A stretch of 64,000 nt of DNA. Source: Flavobacterium sp. MDT1-60 (GTDB lineage Bacteria; Bacteroidota; Bacteroidia; Flavobacteriales; Flavobacteriaceae). The stretch is from positions 248,001 through 312,000 of the forward strand of contig NZ_CP062159.1 in the NCBI RefSeq assembly GCF_014844035.1. Direction: 5' to 3'. Positions 43,434 to 53,392 of the stretch are shown here, piece after piece; the stretch's first letter is position 1, and each line of letters begins with the position of its first letter. The translations under genes were made by a program, and so were the position numbers. Under the pieces are notes generated by a model. The model did no database searches and was not told the origin of the DNA. It saw nothing but the letters and a program-made list of their open reading frames with translations.

Positions 43434-46187
43434 TTGAAATATAAAGCATTAATACTCATCTTGTTGAATTTTTTATCACCTCTACTCTATTCTCAGGAAT
43501 TACTTCCTTTTGTAGAAAATTTCGGCAAATCGAATTACCAGGGTGATAATCATATTTGGAGTTTGACCCAAGGAAATGACGATGCGATGTATTTTGCGAA
43601 TCATTATTATTTATTGCGTTACGATGGGGTAAAATGGGAGAAAAACATGTTACCCCATAAAACGATTATTCGATCTATATTGGCTGATGGCAATAAGATT
43701 TACTCAGGATCTTATAAAGAATTTGGATATTGGTTTCGAAAAGATGGAAAGATGCATTATGTTTCCATTTCTAATGGGAAAAAGGTTTTTGATGAAAAGG
43801 AGAATGAAGAAATTTGGAAGATTTTCAAGTTTAATAACAAAATTTACTTTCAATCGTTTACCGGAGTTTTTTGGTATGATGGCAAACAGATTAAGAAAGT
43901 TAAACTGCCATTTCTTATTTCCTATTGTTATACGATAGACAATCAGTTACTGATTGCTGCAGTAGACAAAGGGGTTTATAAGATGACCAATGATCATATT
44001 CAAAAAGTTAAAGGCTGGTCTGCTGTGGAGAACAATGTCATTCACGGCATCGAAAAATACCAGAACAAAATATATATTTTCACCAGAAAAAATGGTGTTT
44101 TCGTTACTGGGAACGGTATTTTGAATCCATGGAATAGCTCATTAAACACCATTTTGAAAACAGCTAATATAAATGCTGCCCGATTTATAAAAAACAATAA
44201 ACTGATAATAGGAACAGCACATAAAGGGCTTTATATCGTCGATTTGAATGATGGTTCCTTTAAAAATATCAATCGAAATAACGGTTTAACAAACAATTCA
44301 ATTTTAAATTTAACCCTCGACAAAGAAGATGATTTGTGGCTGGGGCTGGATAACGGAATTTCGCACATTGAAGTCAATTCTCCAATTTCAATTTTTAATG
44401 ATAACTCTGGGATTTTAGGATCCGTATATTCTGTGGCAAGTACTCCAAAAGGATATCTAATGGCTTCCAATCATGGTGTTTTCAAATATGAAGACAAGCA
44501 GCTTTCCCTAATTCCTAATTCAGAAGGACAGGCCTGGTCTATCAGTAAGATAAATGACAAATATATTATTGGCCATGATGAAGGAATATTTGTTTATAAG
44601 AACAATGTGTTTTCGAAATTGCATAACGTACACGGAGGTGGGAATTTAACAAAAAGCAGCATTAATAATTCGTATTTGCAAGGAACTTATAGTGGTGTAA
44701 TGATTTATAATAAAATCAATGATCTCTCTAGCAAGATAGAGGTGAAAAAACTTTTAAATCCCATTAAACATGTTGCACAAAATAGAAAAAATGAAATATG
44801 GGCTGCAGATAAATACAGAGGATTGTATCGAATTTTATACAACGATGCTTTCGAAACAACGGAAGTTGAAAATATTAGCCAGCGGAATAAAATTACAAAT
44901 GATTATAGAATAAAAATATTTGAATTCAGAAATGAAATGCTCTTTTTGATTCATAATACCTGGTACACTTTTAATGCAATTACTGGTCAGTTAGAAGAAA
45001 ATGAGTTGTTTAATTCTCACTTTAAAAACATTTCAGACATTGTTGCTATTGATGAAAGTCGTTTTATAGTGCTGCAGGAGGGTCTTTTATACCATATTTA
45101 TGCGAAGGGAAATAAATTTGTCTGGAATAGTATTCCTGAGAAATATTATAAAGGAAAAATTATTAATGATGATGTGTATGTTTTCAATAACAAGGAAAAT
45201 TATGTAGTAAATCTGGACGACGGGTTTATTTCTCTGAACATAAAATATGGCAACAGACCAAATATAAAGGTTAAGATTGAAGCCTTCAATAATGATAACT
45301 TATTAAAAGACAGATCGACGATAAAATTTAATTCTGAATTAAAAATAAATGTAATATCCGGAAAATACGGAACAGCAAAACAGGATTTGTTTTATAAGTT
45401 GCGCAATGCCAAATCTTTTATTCCTGTAAAAGAAGGACTAATCCTTTTAAATAACCTCAACAGCGGTTCCCATACTATTACGATTTACGGATATGATGGG
45501 CAGAACTATAATACGATTTCCGATTTTAATTTCGTTGTTGCAAACCCCTGGTATTTTTCTTTTTGGATGATTTTATTATATCTCATTGCAATAGGCATAA
45601 TATTATCTGTTTATTATCGATGGAATAAGATGAAATACATCCAGAAACTGGAATTGAAGGAAGAAGAATTGAAGTACCAGAAGAAAATTCTGGAAATCGA
45701 ATTACATGCAGAAAACGAATTAAATATTCAGGAATATGAAAGACATATTCTTGAGCTGGAATTACAATCAAAATCATCTGAGGTTGCCGTTAAATCCCTT
45801 TCGATCGCAAAACAAAGTGAAATGATTTACAATATTCAGGATATTTTGAACCAGGATATGGACCTTAATAAAATAAAAAGCGAAATTAAAAAAGCTATAA
45901 AAATCAATGCACTTAATAAACATGAATGGGAAACATTTGAAGCAAACCTGAATCAGATTCATAATGAATTTATTATTAATCTATCTCAACAATATCCAAA
46001 TCTGACTCCAAAGGATATTAAGCTTTGCATTTATCTGGTAATGAATCTTTCCTCAAAAGAAATTGCCCCAATGATGAATATTACTTTCAGGGGAGTTGAT
46101 CTCCATCGTTATCGATTGAGAAAGAAATTAAACCTTACTTCAGAAGAAAACCTTTCGAGGTTTTTATTATCTGTAAAAAAAAGCTGA
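43434..46187 (+). CDS. Reg_prop sensor with LuxR-type DNA-binding domain
   Basis: 917 residues. Signal peptide (YKALILILLNFLSPLLYSQ), two propeller-like ligand-binding domains built of Reg_prop repeats (DDAMYFANHYYLLRYDGVKW; DLWLGLDNGISHIEV), a Y_Y_Y-type domain, one membrane helix (WYFSFWMILLYLIAIGIILSV), a long coiled coil (about 735-790) and a LuxR/GerE helix-turn-helix (LTPKDIKLCIYLVMNLSSKE; IAPMMNITFRGVDLHRYRLR). No kinase domain. It senses a periplasmic oligosaccharide and directly controls the SusC/D locus that follows. The start is TTG. Confidence 0.92.
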   Translation: MKYKALILILLNFLSPLLYSQELLPFVENFGKSNYQGDNHIWSLTQGNDDAMYFANHYYLLRYDGVKWEKNMLPHKTIIRSILADGNKIYSGSYKEFGYWFRKDGKMHYVSISNGKKVFDEKENEEIWKIFKFNNKIYFQSFTGVFWYDGKQIKKVKLPFLISYCYTIDNQLLIAAVDKGVYKMTNDHIQKVKGWSAVENNVIHGIEKYQNKIYIFTRKNGVFVTGNGILNPWNSSLNTILKTANINAARFIKNNKLIIGTAHKGLYIVDLNDGSFKNINRNNGLTNNSILNLTLDKEDDLWLGLDNGISHIEVNSPISIFNDNSGILGSVYSVASTPKGYLMASNHGVFKYEDKQLSLIPNSEGQAWSISKINDKYIIGHDEGIFVYKNNVFSKLHNVHGGGNLTKSSINNSYLQGTYSGVMIYNKINDLSSKIEVKKLLNPIKHVAQNRKNEIWAADKYRGLYRILYNDAFETTEVENISQRNKITNDYRIKIFEFRNEMLFLIHNTWYTFNAITGQLEENELFNSHFKNISDIVAIDESRFIVLQEGLLYHIYAKGNKFVWNSIPEKYYKGKIINDDVYVFNNKENYVVNLDDGFISLNIKYGNRPNIKVKIEAFNNDNLLKDRSTIKFNSELKINVISGKYGTAKQDLFYKLRNAKSFIPVKEGLILLNNLNSGSHTITIYGYDGQNYNTISDFNFVVANPWYFSFWMILLYLIAIGIILSVYYRWNKMKYIQKLELKEEELKYQKKILEIELHAENELNIQEYERHILELELQSKSSEVAVKSLSIAKQSEMIYNIQDILNQDMDLNKIKSEIKKAIKINALNKHEWETFEANLNQIHNEFIINLSQQYPNLTPKDIKLCIYLVMNLSSKEIAPMMNITFRGVDLHRYRLRKKLNLTSEENLSRFLLSVKKS

Positions 46188-46237
46188 TTTTTTTACAGAT
46201 AATATACTTTTTTTATTAATTATTTGCGTTTTTAAAT

Positions 46238-46277
46238 CACATCATTCGTACATCATAAGCGAGTGATGTGTTTTTTT
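46238..46277 (+). terminator. Terminator after the sensor gene
   Basis: CACATCA-T-TCG / CGA-G-TGATGTG stem followed by T8. Confidence 0.75.
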
Positions 46278-46337
46278 ATGCCCTTCCCAGAGCCCGAAAA
46301 CATTGCGTTTTTTTTAATTTTCTATTCTTTGATGTAC

Positions 46338-46388
46338 TAGTGTAGTATTTCAAAAGTGACCACTATAGCTTTCTTATGTATTTACTTT
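46338..46388 (+). promoter_or_regulatory. susC upstream control region
   Basis: A near -7 element TTACTTTG (46381-46388) follows a spaced dyad TAGTG (46338-46342) / CACTA (46361-46365) placed where an activator would bind, in keeping with the sensor upstream. Confidence 0.3.
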
Positions 46389-46420
46389 GACCTAACTAAA
46401 CTTTAACAAAATATTAATAT

Positions 46421-49417
46421 ATGAGAAATTACATTTTAAGCTTTTTAGCACTCATTGCGCTGCCGGCATATATGTCTGGTCAAGTAATCAAAGGAAAAAT
46501 TATTGATCCACAAGGATTCGCCATTCCGGGCGTAACTATTTTTGCCACTAATTCTAATACTACAACTCATACCGATTTTGATGGAAAATTTACCATAAAT
46601 GCCAAAGAAGGTGAAGCCCTAAAAATCAGCATGATTGGATTTGACACTGTTTCAGTAACCGCAACCTCAAATCCGATGACAATAACGCTAAAAGATTTTA
46701 AGGATTCTGAACTGAAAGAGGTTGTCGTTATTGGATATGGGGTAGCAAAGAAAAGAGATTTAACAGGATCTATTGTAAAAGTAGAAGGAAAGCTTGTCGC
46801 CGACAAACCAAACTCAAATCCGATCGCTTCTATTCAGGGAAAGGTCGCAGGTCTGTCAGTTGTAAATTCCGGACGACCGGGCGCTGAGCCAGATGTCAGG
46901 ATCAGAGGTACTGTAAGCAGATATAACACAAAACCATTGTATGTTGTTGATGGAATATTTACAGATAATATCAATTTTATCAATCCTAATGATATAGAAT
47001 CAATGGAGGTCTTAAAGGACCCATCATCATTAGCTATTTTTGGTGTGCGTGGTGCAAATGGTGTTATTATTATTACTTCTAAAAAAGCAAAAGAAGGAAA
47101 GGTAACCATCAATTATAATACAACACTAGGTGTTAAAACAATTGTTGGAAAACCATCGTTGACCAATGCTTCAGAATTTAAAACCCTGTATAATGAACAG
47201 AGAGTAAATGAAGCTGCTGTACCATATGCCTATTATGACAAATTTACCGGCGACACAGACTGGATTGATGCAATTTCAAATGATAATGCAACTTTAATTA
47301 CCCATAACATTAGTGTTTCAACCGGAACAGATAAAAATAAATTTTATTTGGGTGCAGGATACTTAGAAGACGAAGGTTTAATTGATTATGAAAAATACAA
47401 GAAATTCACATTCAATTTAAACAATGAGTTACAATTAACAAATGGTATAAAAGTGGGTGTTGGGTTTAGTGGTGTTGATGCCAGACCAGCCCAATTTCAT
47501 TCTTTTGGTTCTGCAATAAATGCCACTCCAATTGTTGAGGCTTTTAACTCTGCTTTAGGTATTTATAATCAATTACCAGTTCAAATTGGAGGGGCACAAA
47601 TTGGTAACCCGTTATTATATGTCGAGGGCACAAAAGGCACTCAGTTAAATCGCGAAACCAGATTTGTTGGAAATGTATTTGCTGAATTCAAATTATTTGA
47701 AGATTTAAAATTTAGAGCAGCCTATTATGCAGATTTAGGTTATAACAAAGGCCGCGGATATAGCCCTGTGTTTAATATTTATGCTGCCGAAACCGATCAG
47801 GTTACTAATGCGGGGAGCAGTTCGCAAACTTCTGTCAACCAATACAGTAATAATTATCAAAAAACGCAACAGGATTATTTATTAAGTTACAATAAATCAA
47901 TTGGAAAACATAGTATAGCTGCAATGGCTGGTTATACAAGATATTATTTTGGATATGATTCTGTTAACGGATCTGTTTCACAATACATAAATGGAAATCC
48001 GATTCCTAATGATAAAAGATGGTGGTATTTAAATGTATATCCATACGGTGATCCTTCAAAAAGTAAATCAGGCTCAGATCAATATGAAGATGGGACAGTT
48101 TCTTATTTGGCCAGAGCATTATATAATTATGACGGAAAGTATATCTTAAATGCCTCTTTCCGTAGAGATGGTTCTTCTGCTTTTACCGGAAATAACAGAT
48201 TTGAAAATTTCTGGTCTGTAGGTGGAGCCTGGGAAATTTCAAGAGAAAATTTCATGAAAAACCTTGGAATTTTTGATTCATTAAAATTAAAAGGCTCTTA
48301 TGGCAAATTAGGGAATCAATATACGTCAATTCATTATCCTTCTTACCCAAGTTATACGACCGGTTCCTCAGCAGTTTTTGGTGAATCACTAGTTCCAGCC
48401 TATATTTTATCTTATAGAAATAATCCAAATTTAAAATGGGAAACCATTACTTCTTACGAAGGAGGACTGGAAATGAGTGCACTACAAAACAGATTAAAAA
48501 TTGAAGCGAACTACTTTAACAAAACAACCGATAACCTATTGACTTTTGTTGATTTAGGCAGCGAGAGATTTTATACCAATGCCGGGAAAATAGAAAATAA
48601 AGGGTTTGAGTTTTCTGCTTCCTGGAATGATAGAATAAATAACGATTTTGAATACGCCATAAGTGGAAATCTTACCACTTTAAACAATACAGTAAAATCT
48701 GTATATCAGGATGGTTTTCAAGTTTCAGACGGACCTTCTATCTTGACTGCAGGTGCTCCAATTGGATCTTTCTACGGATATATTGCTGAAGGAGTTTATC
48801 AATCTTATGCTGATATTTTGGGTTCTCCGGCAAGTGCACTTGGTACTTATGCTCCTGGCGATTTAAAATATAAAGATGTAAATGGAGATGGAAAAATCAC
48901 TACAGACGACAGAACAATTATCGGAAATCCAACCCCGGATATTATGTACGGATTCTCTGGAAGCGTTACCTATAAGAGCTTTTCATTGGCTGCAGATTTT
49001 CAGGGCGTATACGGTAACGAGGTATGGAGAGATTGGGGTAATGGTTCCACTTTTGCGCAATTTAACTACAGAACCGACAGGTTAGACAGATGGACTGGTG
49101 CAGGTACTTCAAATTGGGAACCAAGATTAAATGATGGTTCAGGATATAACAAGCAAAATTCAACTTATATGATTGAAGATGGAAGTTATATCAGAATAAG
49201 AAACATTCAATTGGCTTATAATTTCAATTCTAAATTATTGAATAAAGTGAATATCCAGGGATTGAAATTATTTATTAATTCTCAAAATCCCATAACATGG
49301 AAACATAATTCCGGATTTACCCCGGAAGCTGGTGGTTCTCCTATTGCATTTGGCAGAGATTCTGGCGGTTACCCACTTCCTGCTATTACGACTTTAGGCT
49401 TAAATGTTACTTTTTAA
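46421..49417 (+). CDS. SusC/RagA-type TonB-linked outer membrane transporter
   Basis: 998 residues. Signal peptide, carboxypeptidase-regulatory-like domain (VIKGKIIDPQGFAIPGVTIF), the SusC-typical box VVVIGYGVAKKRDLTGSIV, TonB plug (RIRGTVSRYNTKPLYVVDGI; DPSSLAIFGVRGANGVIII) and a barrel ending in GLNVTF. It imports oligosaccharides as a complex with the SusD protein encoded 24 bases downstream. Confidence 0.96.
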   Translation: MRNYILSFLALIALPAYMSGQVIKGKIIDPQGFAIPGVTIFATNSNTTTHTDFDGKFTINAKEGEALKISMIGFDTVSVTATSNPMTITLKDFKDSELKEVVVIGYGVAKKRDLTGSIVKVEGKLVADKPNSNPIASIQGKVAGLSVVNSGRPGAEPDVRIRGTVSRYNTKPLYVVDGIFTDNINFINPNDIESMEVLKDPSSLAIFGVRGANGVIIITSKKAKEGKVTINYNTTLGVKTIVGKPSLTNASEFKTLYNEQRVNEAAVPYAYYDKFTGDTDWIDAISNDNATLITHNISVSTGTDKNKFYLGAGYLEDEGLIDYEKYKKFTFNLNNELQLTNGIKVGVGFSGVDARPAQFHSFGSAINATPIVEAFNSALGIYNQLPVQIGGAQIGNPLLYVEGTKGTQLNRETRFVGNVFAEFKLFEDLKFRAAYYADLGYNKGRGYSPVFNIYAAETDQVTNAGSSSQTSVNQYSNNYQKTQQDYLLSYNKSIGKHSIAAMAGYTRYYFGYDSVNGSVSQYINGNPIPNDKRWWYLNVYPYGDPSKSKSGSDQYEDGTVSYLARALYNYDGKYILNASFRRDGSSAFTGNNRFENFWSVGGAWEISRENFMKNLGIFDSLKLKGSYGKLGNQYTSIHYPSYPSYTTGSSAVFGESLVPAYILSYRNNPNLKWETITSYEGGLEMSALQNRLKIEANYFNKTTDNLLTFVDLGSERFYTNAGKIENKGFEFSASWNDRINNDFEYAISGNLTTLNNTVKSVYQDGFQVSDGPSILTAGAPIGSFYGYIAEGVYQSYADILGSPASALGTYAPGDLKYKDVNGDGKITTDDRTIIGNPTPDIMYGFSGSVTYKSFSLAADFQGVYGNEVWRDWGNGSTFAQFNYRTDRLDRWTGAGTSNWEPRLNDGSGYNKQNSTYMIEDGSYIRIRNIQLAYNFNSKLLNKVNIQGLKLFINSQNPITWKHNSGFTPEAGGSPIAFGRDSGGYPLPAITTLGLNVTF

Positions 49418-49441
49418 ATAATAAATAAAAAAGACAAAAAA

Positions 49442-50914
49442 ATGAAAAAATATAAATTTATTATAAAATTATCATTCATCGCAGCGCTTGCTTTACCAAT
49501 ATTAAATTCTTGTAATGATGATGATTTTCTTAACATGAAACCTTTAGGGGTAGCAACAGATGGCGATTTAGCAGCCGGTGGTTATGAAGAAAAAGCTTTT
49601 GGATTGTATGGAAAAATACGTACCGAAGGAGGAGTTGCTGATTGGAACAGATACTGGTTTCAAAGTATACGATCAGATGATGCAGCCAAGGGCAGTACAC
49701 CAACAGATGCAGCGACATTAGGAAATGTTATGGATAAATATCAATATGCAAAAACAGAATTTGCCAGTAACTGGAATGGTCATTTTAGCTTAATATATGC
49801 CTGTAATGATTTGATTGTTGATATTGAGGCTTCGGGCTTAAAAGATCAGGGAACAATTGTAAACAGTGCCGAAGCAAAAGCAATTAGAGCATTTGCTTAC
49901 TTTGATTTGCGCAGGGACTATGGTGCTGTGCCAATAATTTTAAACAAGATCATAAAACCAAGCGATGGTGTCAAAGCAAAAAACACGGTTGCCGAAATAG
50001 ATGCTCAAATTATTAGTGATTTAGAATTTGCAGCTGACAACTTACCTTTAAACTGGCCAGCCTACCCAGGTAGAGCCACTAAAGGTTTTGCAAATAGTCT
50101 ATTGGCAAAATTGTATTTGTATCAGGGTAATTATGCAAAGGCATTGGCAAAAAGTGAGGAAGTTATTAATTCAGGACAATACGCTCTGGTATCTTCTTAT
50201 GAAACTTTATTCTCAGAAGCTGGTGATAATTCTAAAGAATCCGTTTTCGAAGTGCAGTTTTTAAGACTGCAGACTACTAATTACGCCAATAATTACTGGG
50301 AATCACAAGGAGTTCGAGGAACAAGTACTTGGGATTTAGGCTGGGGATTCAATGTACCAACAACGGATTTAGTTAATGCTTACGAAACTGGTGATCCCCG
50401 TAAAGCGACAACTATCCTATTTTCAGGGCAAAATGATGGATTTGGAAATACGCTTCCGGCCAGCCCCCCTTTGGCTCAAAAATATTGGAATAAAAAAGCT
50501 TACACTACTCCTTCTCTACGTGCCAGCTATGGCGTTAATAAGAATTTTTGGAAAAACATAAAAATAATACGATATGCCGATGTATTGTTAATAGCGGCTG
50601 AAGCAGCTAATGAACTTGGAAACCCTAAAGCGGCTTCTTATTTAGAAAAAGTTCGTGCCAGAGCAAGAGGGGGAAACAGTAGCCTTTTACCTGCCATTAC
50701 AGGCGGTCAGACTACATTAAGAACAGCTATCAAACAAGAAAGAAGAATTGAGTTTGCAATGGAAGGCGAAAGATTTTACGATTTAGTGAGATGGGGTGAT
50801 GCTGCATCTGTATTAGGTGGTTTAGGATACCTGGATAAAAACAAATATTATCCAATTCCTCAAACAGCAATTGATCAATCAGGCGGTGTTTTAATTCAAA
50901 ATCCTAATTATTAA
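49442..50914 (+). CDS. SusD/RagB-type surface glycan-binding lipoprotein
   Basis: 490 residues. Lipoprotein signal (LALPILNSC, Cys24) and TPR-like SusD fold: AEAKAIRAFAYFDLRRDYGAVPIIL, GRATKGFANSLLAKLYLYQGNYAKA, and the C-terminal IKQERRIEFAMEGERFYDLVRW. It forms the lid of the SusC transporter and captures the glycan. Confidence 0.96.
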   Translation: MKKYKFIIKLSFIAALALPILNSCNDDDFLNMKPLGVATDGDLAAGGYEEKAFGLYGKIRTEGGVADWNRYWFQSIRSDDAAKGSTPTDAATLGNVMDKYQYAKTEFASNWNGHFSLIYACNDLIVDIEASGLKDQGTIVNSAEAKAIRAFAYFDLRRDYGAVPIILNKIIKPSDGVKAKNTVAEIDAQIISDLEFAADNLPLNWPAYPGRATKGFANSLLAKLYLYQGNYAKALAKSEEVINSGQYALVSSYETLFSEAGDNSKESVFEVQFLRLQTTNYANNYWESQGVRGTSTWDLGWGFNVPTTDLVNAYETGDPRKATTILFSGQNDGFGNTLPASPPLAQKYWNKKAYTTPSLRASYGVNKNFWKNIKIIRYADVLLIAAEAANELGNPKAASYLEKVRARARGGNSSLLPAITGGQTTLRTAIKQERRIEFAMEGERFYDLVRWGDAASVLGGLGYLDKNKYYPIPQTAIDQSGGVLIQNPNY

Positions 50915-50943
50915 CACTATTCAAACTAATAAAAATATATACA

Positions 50944-51765
50944 ATGAAAATTAATAAATCACTTTTTAGAAAAGCTTTTGGAATAGCGCTTATTTCACTG
51001 GCATTTATTGGATGTCAGGAAATGGATACTCCGGCATTAGGAGACTATCCTAAGGATGCCAATGCAGTTGGCGGGCCACTAAAATTTTACGCTGCTTTTG
51101 ATGGCAATACCACTAATCCTTTGATGAATGCCGTAGACAGTATTCGTGCGCAGTTCCCTACAGATAATCCATTCGCAGTAATCGATGGCCCTGCAAGTAA
51201 AGCAACCCAGGGCACAGCAGGAAAATTTGTTTCATTTGCTAAACCTAATGATTTTGCTACGACGGCAGGCAGTTTTACTATTGCATTTTGGGAAAAACAT
51301 AATGGTGCTTCAAGTGGTGCTGAATTTGCATTTAGTCTGAAATCTTCTAACGGACATTGGTCCGGAGGTGCTATGTTTTTATTAATGGAAGGCTCTCCTG
51401 GTGCCACTGCCGTGAAATTTGTAATTGTAGATAAATATATGGCAGACACCTGGCTCACCTGGGAAGGCTCTTCTGCTGTTTCGGGACTTTTTGATAATGC
51501 CTGGCATCACTGTGCTTTTGTTTATAATGCAAACACTTCCAGTCTTACCTTCTATAAAGATGGTATTTCGGTGAGCACAAGAACCTGGGGTGCTCATGGT
51601 GCTATCAATTTAGACGATTCAAAAATTACGTCTTTGCGTATCGGAGGTGCATGTGGCACAGACAGCTGGATGTCTTCATGGCTTGGTGGATTAGACCAGT
51701 TCAGAATGTATTCTACTGCTTTGACTGCTGCTGAAGTAACCACTTTATACAGCAAAAAGAAATAA
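50944..51765 (+). CDS. LamG-domain lipoprotein, probable surface glycan-binding protein
   Basis: 273 residues. Lipoprotein signal (LISLAFIGC, Cys24), then a LamG/concanavalin-type jelly roll (about 50-270) with SFTIAFWEKHNGASSGAEFA, AWHHCAFVYNANTSSLTFYK and the closing LGGLDQFRMYSTALTAAEVT. It is the third gene after susC and susD, the usual place of an accessory glycan-binding protein. A terminator follows. Confidence 0.88.
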   Translation: MKINKSLFRKAFGIALISLAFIGCQEMDTPALGDYPKDANAVGGPLKFYAAFDGNTTNPLMNAVDSIRAQFPTDNPFAVIDGPASKATQGTAGKFVSFAKPNDFATTAGSFTIAFWEKHNGASSGAEFAFSLKSSNGHWSGGAMFLLMEGSPGATAVKFVIVDKYMADTWLTWEGSSAVSGLFDNAWHHCAFVYNANTSSLTFYKDGISVSTRTWGAHGAINLDDSKITSLRIGGACGTDSWMSSWLGGLDQFRMYSTALTAAEVTTLYSKKK

Positions 51766-51773
51766 TACAAATA

Positions 51774-51806
51774 AGCTTGCCATGATGGTTTCTATGGCAA
51801 GCTGTT
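51774..51806 (+). terminator. Terminator after the binding-protein operon
   Basis: AGCTTGCCAT / ATGGCAAGCT perfect ten-base stem, ten-base loop, then GTTTT. Confidence 0.8.
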
Positions 51807-51896
51807 TTATAAGACTATAAATGAGTTTTTTCAATACTACCTATTTCTTGTTTTTGCCCCAAACAAAATTGGTACTAATTATAAAAAAATTTAAAC

Positions 51897-53285
51897 ATGA
51901 CAAAATTATCTGCTTTATTAATACTTTTTTGTTTTTGGGGATGTAGTTCCGATTCAGAAAAGGAAACGGTTACTCCTCCTCCCGTTGTAACTCCTCCCAT
52001 AGTAACTCCTCCGGTAGTAAAATTATCTGATGAGGAACTTATGGATCTGGTGCAAAAACAAACCTTTGCTTATTTCTGGGATTATGCCCAAACCAATTCC
52101 GGAATGGCTAGAGAGCGATACCATCCTCAAAATCCTGCTTTTGATCAAAATACAGTTACAACAGGCGGTTCAGGTTTTGGGTTGATGGCTATAGTGTCAG
52201 CCATGTCCCGAGGGTATATTACCCGAGATCAGGGTACAGAACGATTAAAAAAAATGGCAAATTTCCTTTCTACTGCTGACCGCTTTCATGGAGCATGGTC
52301 GCATTGGATAGATGGAAATACAGGTCATGTTATTCCTTTTGGAACTATGGATAATGGAGGTGATTTAGTAGAAACTTCTTTTTTGGCTGCAGGAATGATT
52401 ACTGTTCGCGAATACCTTAAAAACGGAACAACGACCGAAAAAGCCCTGGCACAAAAATACGATGATCTATGGAAAGGAGTCGATTGGCAATGGTACACAA
52501 ACAATCAGAATAAATTATTTTGGCACTGGTCCCCCAACTATGAATGGCAAAAGAATTTTCCTCTCGAAGGGTACAACGAATGTTTGATTACCTATGTCAT
52601 GGCTGCTGCTTCACCTTCACATCCAATTTCTCCTGCAGCGTATCATCAAGGTTGGGCCAGAAGTGGCGGTATTGTTTCGCCTAATGTAAAATACAACCTG
52701 CCTTTAATTCTAAAACATAATGGAGCTGAAGAGTATGGTGGCCCTTTGTTTTGGGCGCATTACTCCTATTTGGGTTTAGATCCTACTCAGCTATCAGATA
52801 TCTATGCTAATTATTGGGATTTGAATGTAAACCATGCCAAGATCGATTACTTATATTGTGTTAGCAATCCAAAAAATTATAAAGGTTATGGGGCTAATTA
52901 TTGGGGTCTAACTGCCTCTTATGCACGAAATACAGATGGTTCAATAGGTTATGACGCCCACATGCCAAGCAATGACAAAGGCGTTATTTCACCCACTGCA
53001 GCCATAAGTTCTATTGTTTATACCCCGGCAGAATCTAAAGCGCTTATACGTAATTTATATGAGAATTATAAAACCGACACCTGGGGAGTGGCAGGATTTT
53101 ATGATGCCCACAGCCAACATTACCAATGGACAGCCCAACGCTATTTAGCCATTGATCAGGGACCGGAAGTAGTCATGTTAGAAAATTACCGCACCGGTTT
53201 ATTATGGAATTTGTTCATGAATGCTCCCGAGGTAAAACAGGGTTTAATTACTCTCGGTTTTCATTCTGGCAAACACGGTTTTTAA
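51897..53285 (+). CDS. GH144-like endo-beta-1,2-glucanase lipoprotein
   Basis: 462 residues. Lipoprotein signal (FCFWGC, Cys16), a TPP-rich linker, then an (alpha/alpha)6 domain often labelled glucoamylase-like: YFWDYAQTNSGMARERYHPQ, WSHWIDGNTGHVIPFG, DLVETSFLAAGMITVREYL, NYEWQKNFPLEGYNECLITY, YDAHMPSNDKGVISPTAAIS. From memory these match GH144, characterised as endo-beta-1,2-glucanases. It would cut beta-1,2-glucan at the cell surface or in the periplasm. Subfamily assignment was not tested here. Confidence 0.82.
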   Translation: MTKLSALLILFCFWGCSSDSEKETVTPPPVVTPPIVTPPVVKLSDEELMDLVQKQTFAYFWDYAQTNSGMARERYHPQNPAFDQNTVTTGGSGFGLMAIVSAMSRGYITRDQGTERLKKMANFLSTADRFHGAWSHWIDGNTGHVIPFGTMDNGGDLVETSFLAAGMITVREYLKNGTTTEKALAQKYDDLWKGVDWQWYTNNQNKLFWHWSPNYEWQKNFPLEGYNECLITYVMAAASPSHPISPAAYHQGWARSGGIVSPNVKYNLPLILKHNGAEEYGGPLFWAHYSYLGLDPTQLSDIYANYWDLNVNHAKIDYLYCVSNPKNYKGYGANYWGLTASYARNTDGSIGYDAHMPSNDKGVISPTAAISSIVYTPAESKALIRNLYENYKTDTWGVAGFYDAHSQHYQWTAQRYLAIDQGPEVVMLENYRTGLLWNLFMNAPEVKQGLITLGFHSGKHGF

Positions 53286-53392
53286 AATTAATCTGAAGTG
53301 CGAATTACAGGTTTGCAGAAAGTTTTCTAATCACAAAAAGCTGCAAATAACAAAGTTGAATAACCTTATTTACTAACTAAAACCAAATAAAA